Source: Phytopythium helicoides (taxonomy: Eukaryota; Oomycota; Peronosporomycetes; Pythiales; Pythiaceae). Taken from it: a stretch of 64,000 nucleotides of DNA. Numbering within the stretch: position 1 is the first letter of the stretch; each line of letters starts with the position of its first letter. The stretch is taken from positions 1,138,501 to 1,202,500 of the forward strand of contig JANFNE010000008.1 in the NCBI GenBank assembly GCA_024867545.1, in the 5' to 3' direction. The notes beneath the pieces are model-generated. The model ran no database searches and was not told the origin of the DNA. It was given only the letters and a program-made list of their open reading frames with translations. The position numbers and the translations under genes are program-made. Positions 60,101-64,000 of this stretch are shown here, piece by piece.

Positions 60101-63100
60101 ACTTCATCGGAGATCCGGACCACTACATCGACTACATGAGCGCGGATGGTGACAACGGCGACGGCTGCAAGGACTAGAGGATTAGAATGAGGACTGGAAC
60201 GATAGCAACGACGAGGAAGAGACTCACCCGATCGGGAAGCCGAAGATCGGGAAGCCGAAAAGCAAAAGCTCGCGTACCATGTCCATCGCGACTCCCACGT
60301 ATCACAGTTCGCCACGCTGATGCGTGAGCAGCGTGGCGAGCGAGTACGCTTCGTTCGGTCGAATGGGCCGGCACACTTGCTCTCCTCGTGGCACATAGCT
60401 CTAGTGGATGACAGGTTACCGGCAACTGGCTCGCCTCTCTTGGTCGTGGCTTGCGGTCGACGACGGATTCTGCTGTTCTGCTGCTTCCGGACCAAGTGTC
60501 GAGCGCCTTGCTTGCGAGTTGGGCTTCCATCCGTGCTTGTGGATCCTTGCCGACATCCGGCAGACTGGTCGATCCGGTGTCACAACCTCCGTACCTTCGA
60601 CTCGACACACCAGCTTCTCCGAGCGGGAACAAACCTTGCTCACTTGCTCACTTGCTCACTTGCTCACTTGCTCACTTGCTCACTTGCTCACTTGCTCACT
60701 TGCTCACTTGCTCACTTGCTCACTTGCTCACTTGCTCACTTGCTCACTCGAATGACACCACAGTCGCTGCCAATCACGACTTCATCGGAGATCCGGACCA
60801 CTACATCGACTACATGAGCGCGGATGGTGACAACGGCGACGGCTGCAAGGACTAGAGGATTAGAATGAGGACTGGAACGATAGCAACGACGAGGAAGAGA
60901 CTCACCCGATCGGGAAGCCGAAGATCGGGAAGCCGAAAAGCAAAAGCTCGCGTACCATGTCCATCGCGACTCCCACGTATCACAGTTCGCCACGCTGATG
61001 CGTGAGCAGCGTGGCGAGCGAGTACGCTTCGTTCGGTCGAATGGGCCGGCACACTTGCTCTCCTCGTGGCACATAGCTCTAGTGGATGACAGGTTACCGG
61101 CAACTGGCTCGCCTCTCTTGGTCGTGGCTTGCGGTCGACGACGGATTCTGCTGTTCTGCTGCTTCCGGACCAAGTGTCGAGCGCCTTGCTTGCGAGTTGG
61201 GCTTCCATCCGTGCTTGTGGATCCTTGCCGACATCCGGCAGACTGGTCGATCCGGTGTCACAACCTCCGTACCTTCGACTCGACACACCAGCTTCTCCGA
61301 GCGGGAACAAACCTTGCTCACTTGCTCACTTGCTCACTTGCTCACTTGCTCACTTGCTCACTTGCTCACTTGCTCACTCGAATGACACCACAGTCGCTGC
61401 CAATCACGACTTCATCGGAGATCCGGACCACTACATCGACTACATGAGCGCGGATGGTGACAACGGCGACGGCTGCAAGGACTAGAGGATTAGAATGAGG
61501 ACTGGAACGATAGCAACGACGAGGAAGAGACTCACCCGATCGGGAAGCCGAAGATCGGGAAGCCGAAAAGCAAAAGCTCGCGTACCATGTCCATCGCGAC
61601 TCCCACGTATCACAGTTCGCCACGCTGATGCGTGAGCAGCGTGGCGAGCGAGTACGCTTCGTTCGGTCGAATGGGCCGGCACACTTGCTCTCCTCGTGGC
61701 ACATAGCTCTAGTGGATGACAGGTTACCGGCAACTGGCTCGCCTCTCTTGGTCGTGGCTTGCGGTCGACGACGGATTCTGCTGTTCTGCTGCTTCCGGAC
61801 CAAGTGTCGAGCGCCTTGCTTGCGAGTTGGGCTTCCATCCGTGCTTGTGGATCCTTGCCGACATCCGGCAGACTGGTCGATCCGGTGTCACAACCTCCGT
61901 ACCTTCGACTCGACACACCAGCTTCTCCGAGCGGGAACAAACCTTGCTCACTTGCTCACTTGCTCACTTGCTCACTTGCTCACTTGCTCACTTGCTCACT
62001 TGCTCACTTGCTCACTCGAATGACACCACAGTCGCTGCCAATCACGACTTCATCGGAGATCCGGACCACTACATCGACTACATGAGCGCGGATGGTGACA
62101 ACGGCGACGGCTGCAAGGACTAGAGGATTAGAATGAGGACTGGAACGATAGCAACGACGAGGAAGAGACTCACCCGATCGGGAAGCCGAAGATCGGGAAG
62201 CCGAAAAGCAAAAGCTCGCGTACCATGTCCATCGCGACTCCCACGTATCACAGTTCGCCACGCTGATGCGTGAGCAGCGTGGCGAGCGAGTACGCTTCGT
62301 TCGGTCGAATGGGCCGGCACACTTGCTCTCCTCGTGGCACATAGCTCTAGTGGATGACAGGTTACCGGCAACTGGCTCGCCTCTCTTGGTCGTGGCTTGC
62401 GGTCGACGACGGATTCTGCTGTTCTGCTGCTTCCGGACCAAGTGTCGAGCGCCTTGCTTGCGAGTTGGGCTTCCATCCGTGCTTGTGGATCCTTGCCGAC
62501 ATCCGGCAGACTGGTCGATCCGGTGTCACAACCTCCGTACCTTCGACTCGACACACCAGCTTCTCCGAGCGGGAACAAACCTTGCTCACTTGCTCACTTG
62601 CTCACTTGCTCACTTGCTCACTTGCTCACTTGCTCACTTGCTCACTTGCTCACTCGAATGACACCACAGTCGCTGCCAATCACGACTTCATCGGAGATCC
62701 GGACCACTACATCGACTACATGAGCGCGGATGGTGACAACGGCGACGGCTGCAAGGACTAGAGGATTAGAATGAGGACTGGAACGATAGCAACGACGAGG
62801 AAGAGACTCACCCGATCGGGAAGCCGAAGATCGGGAAGCCGAAAAGCAAAAGCTCGCGTACCATGTCCATCGCGACTCCCACGTATCACAGTTCGCCACG
62901 CTGATGCGTGAGCAGCGTGGCGAGCGAGTACGCTTCGTTCGGTCGAATGGGCCGGCACACTTGCTCTCCTCGTGGCACATAGCTCTAGTGGATGACAGGT
63001 TACCGGCAACTGGCTCGCCTCTCTTGGTCGTGGCTTGCGGTCGACGACGGATTCTGCTGTTCTGCTGCTTCCGGACCAAGTGTCGAGCGCCTTGCTTGCG

Positions 63101-64000
63101 AGTTGGGCTTCCATCCGTGCTTGTGGATCCTTGCCGACATCCGGCAGACTGGTCGATCCGGTGTCACAACCTCCGTACCTTCGACTCGACACACCAGCTT
63201 CTCCGAGCGGGAACAAACCTTGCTCACTTGCTCACTTGCTCACTTGCTCACTTGCTCACTTGCTCACTTGCTCACTTGCTCACTTGCTCACTCGAATGAC
63301 ACCACAGTCGCTGCCAATCACGACTTCATCGGAGATCCGGACCACTACATCGACTACATGAGCGCGGATGGTGACAACGGCGACGGCTGCAAGGACTAGA
63401 GGATTAGAATGAGGACTGGAACGATAGCAACGACGAGGAAGAGACTCACCCGATCGGGAAGCCGAAGATCGGGAAGCCGAAAAGCAAAAGCTCGCGTACC
63501 ATGTCCATCGCGACTCCCACGTATCACAGTTCGCCACGCTGATGCGTGAGCAGCGTGGCGAGCGAGTACGCTTCGTTCGGTCGAATGGGCCGGCACACTT
63601 GCTCTCCTCGTGGCACATAGCTCTAGTGGATGACAGGTTACCGGCAACTGGCTCGCCTCTCTTGGTCGTGGCTTGCGGTCGACGACGGATTCTGCTGTTC
63701 TGCTGCTTCCGGACCAAGTGTCGAGCGCCTTGCTTGCGAGTTGGGCTTCCATCCGTGCTTGTGGATCCTTGCCGACATCCGGCAGACTGGTCGATCCGGT
63801 GTCACAACCTCCGTACCTTCGACTCGACACACCAGCTTCTCCGAGCGGGAACAAACCTTGCTCACTTGCTCACTTGCTCACTTGCTCACTTGCTCACTTG
63901 CTCACTTGCTCACTTGCTCACTTGCTCACTCGAATGACACCACAGTCGCTGCCAATCACGACTTCATCGGAGATCCGGACCACTACATCGACTACATGAG
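54183..64000. repeat. Satellite array, right block (16 octamer blocks, runs off the window)
   Basis: Resumes exactly where the Gypsy element interrupted a monomer (gtcgtggcttgcgg). Octamer counts in order are 8,9,8,6,10,4,4,4,8,14,14,8,9,9,9,9, giving periods from 598 to 678 bp. Length variation is wider than in the central block, and equal variants sit next to each other. Cores again look identical. The array continues past the right end of the window. Confidence 0.95.

Noticed and set aside
31695..64000. Recurrent 145-, 152-, 149- and 118-codon ORFs in every satellite monomer
   Set aside because: They overlap each other on both strands, and the plus-strand ends change with octamer number. 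Their apparent conservation only reflects the identical monomers.

Overview
The window reads as nuclear DNA of an oomycete. The genes are dense, with few and short introns (63 to 79 bp, GT...AG). They include a bZIP protein of the kind expanded in oomycetes, a SWI3-type chromatin subunit and a local cluster of eukaryotic MATE transporters. I infer a Phytophthora/Pythium-like species; the exact genus cannot be read from the sequence.

Layout. 1-8.1 kb holds single-copy-looking genes on the + strand: a bZIP factor (cut by the window edge), a three-exon MATE transporter, a SWIRM/SANT protein and an LRR/coiled-coil protein. 8.2-17.3 kb holds three tandem minus-strand genes that join RNase D-like folds to a ycf45/SpoIIIAA-type ATPase. 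Copies A and B are almost identical except for one divergent internal module, and copy C shares only its last ~770 bp with them. 18.1-23.8 kb is a MATE cluster: an intact gene, a second intact gene, and an inverted near-copy of the first that carries a 29-bp deletion and is a pseudogene. 23.8-24.8 kb has no gene but contains two perfect hairpins.

From 24.8 kb to the end of the window lies a tandem satellite. Its monomer is a 566-bp core plus a TTGCTCAC octamer block of 4 to 14 copies. Two retrotransposons interrupt it. The first (25670-31634) is a DIRS-order, Ngaro/PAT-like tyrosine-recombinase element with complete split direct repeats A1...B1-A2-B2 and no target-site duplication. The second (46687-54182) is a Ty3/Gypsy chromovirus with apparently identical 592-bp LTRs, a 5-bp target duplication, an A AAA AAC frameshift site followed by a pseudoknot-capable stem, a C-terminal chromodomain, and a 344-codon antisense ORF overlapping the 3' end of pol.

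The single-copy part holds ordinary housekeeping, regulatory and transport genes. The rest is a homogenised, probably heterochromatic repeat block colonised by recent retroelements. The most novel-looking items are the ATPase/RNase D-like tandem family with its variable cassette, the antisense coiled-coil ORF inside the chromovirus, and the octamer-length dynamics of the satellite.
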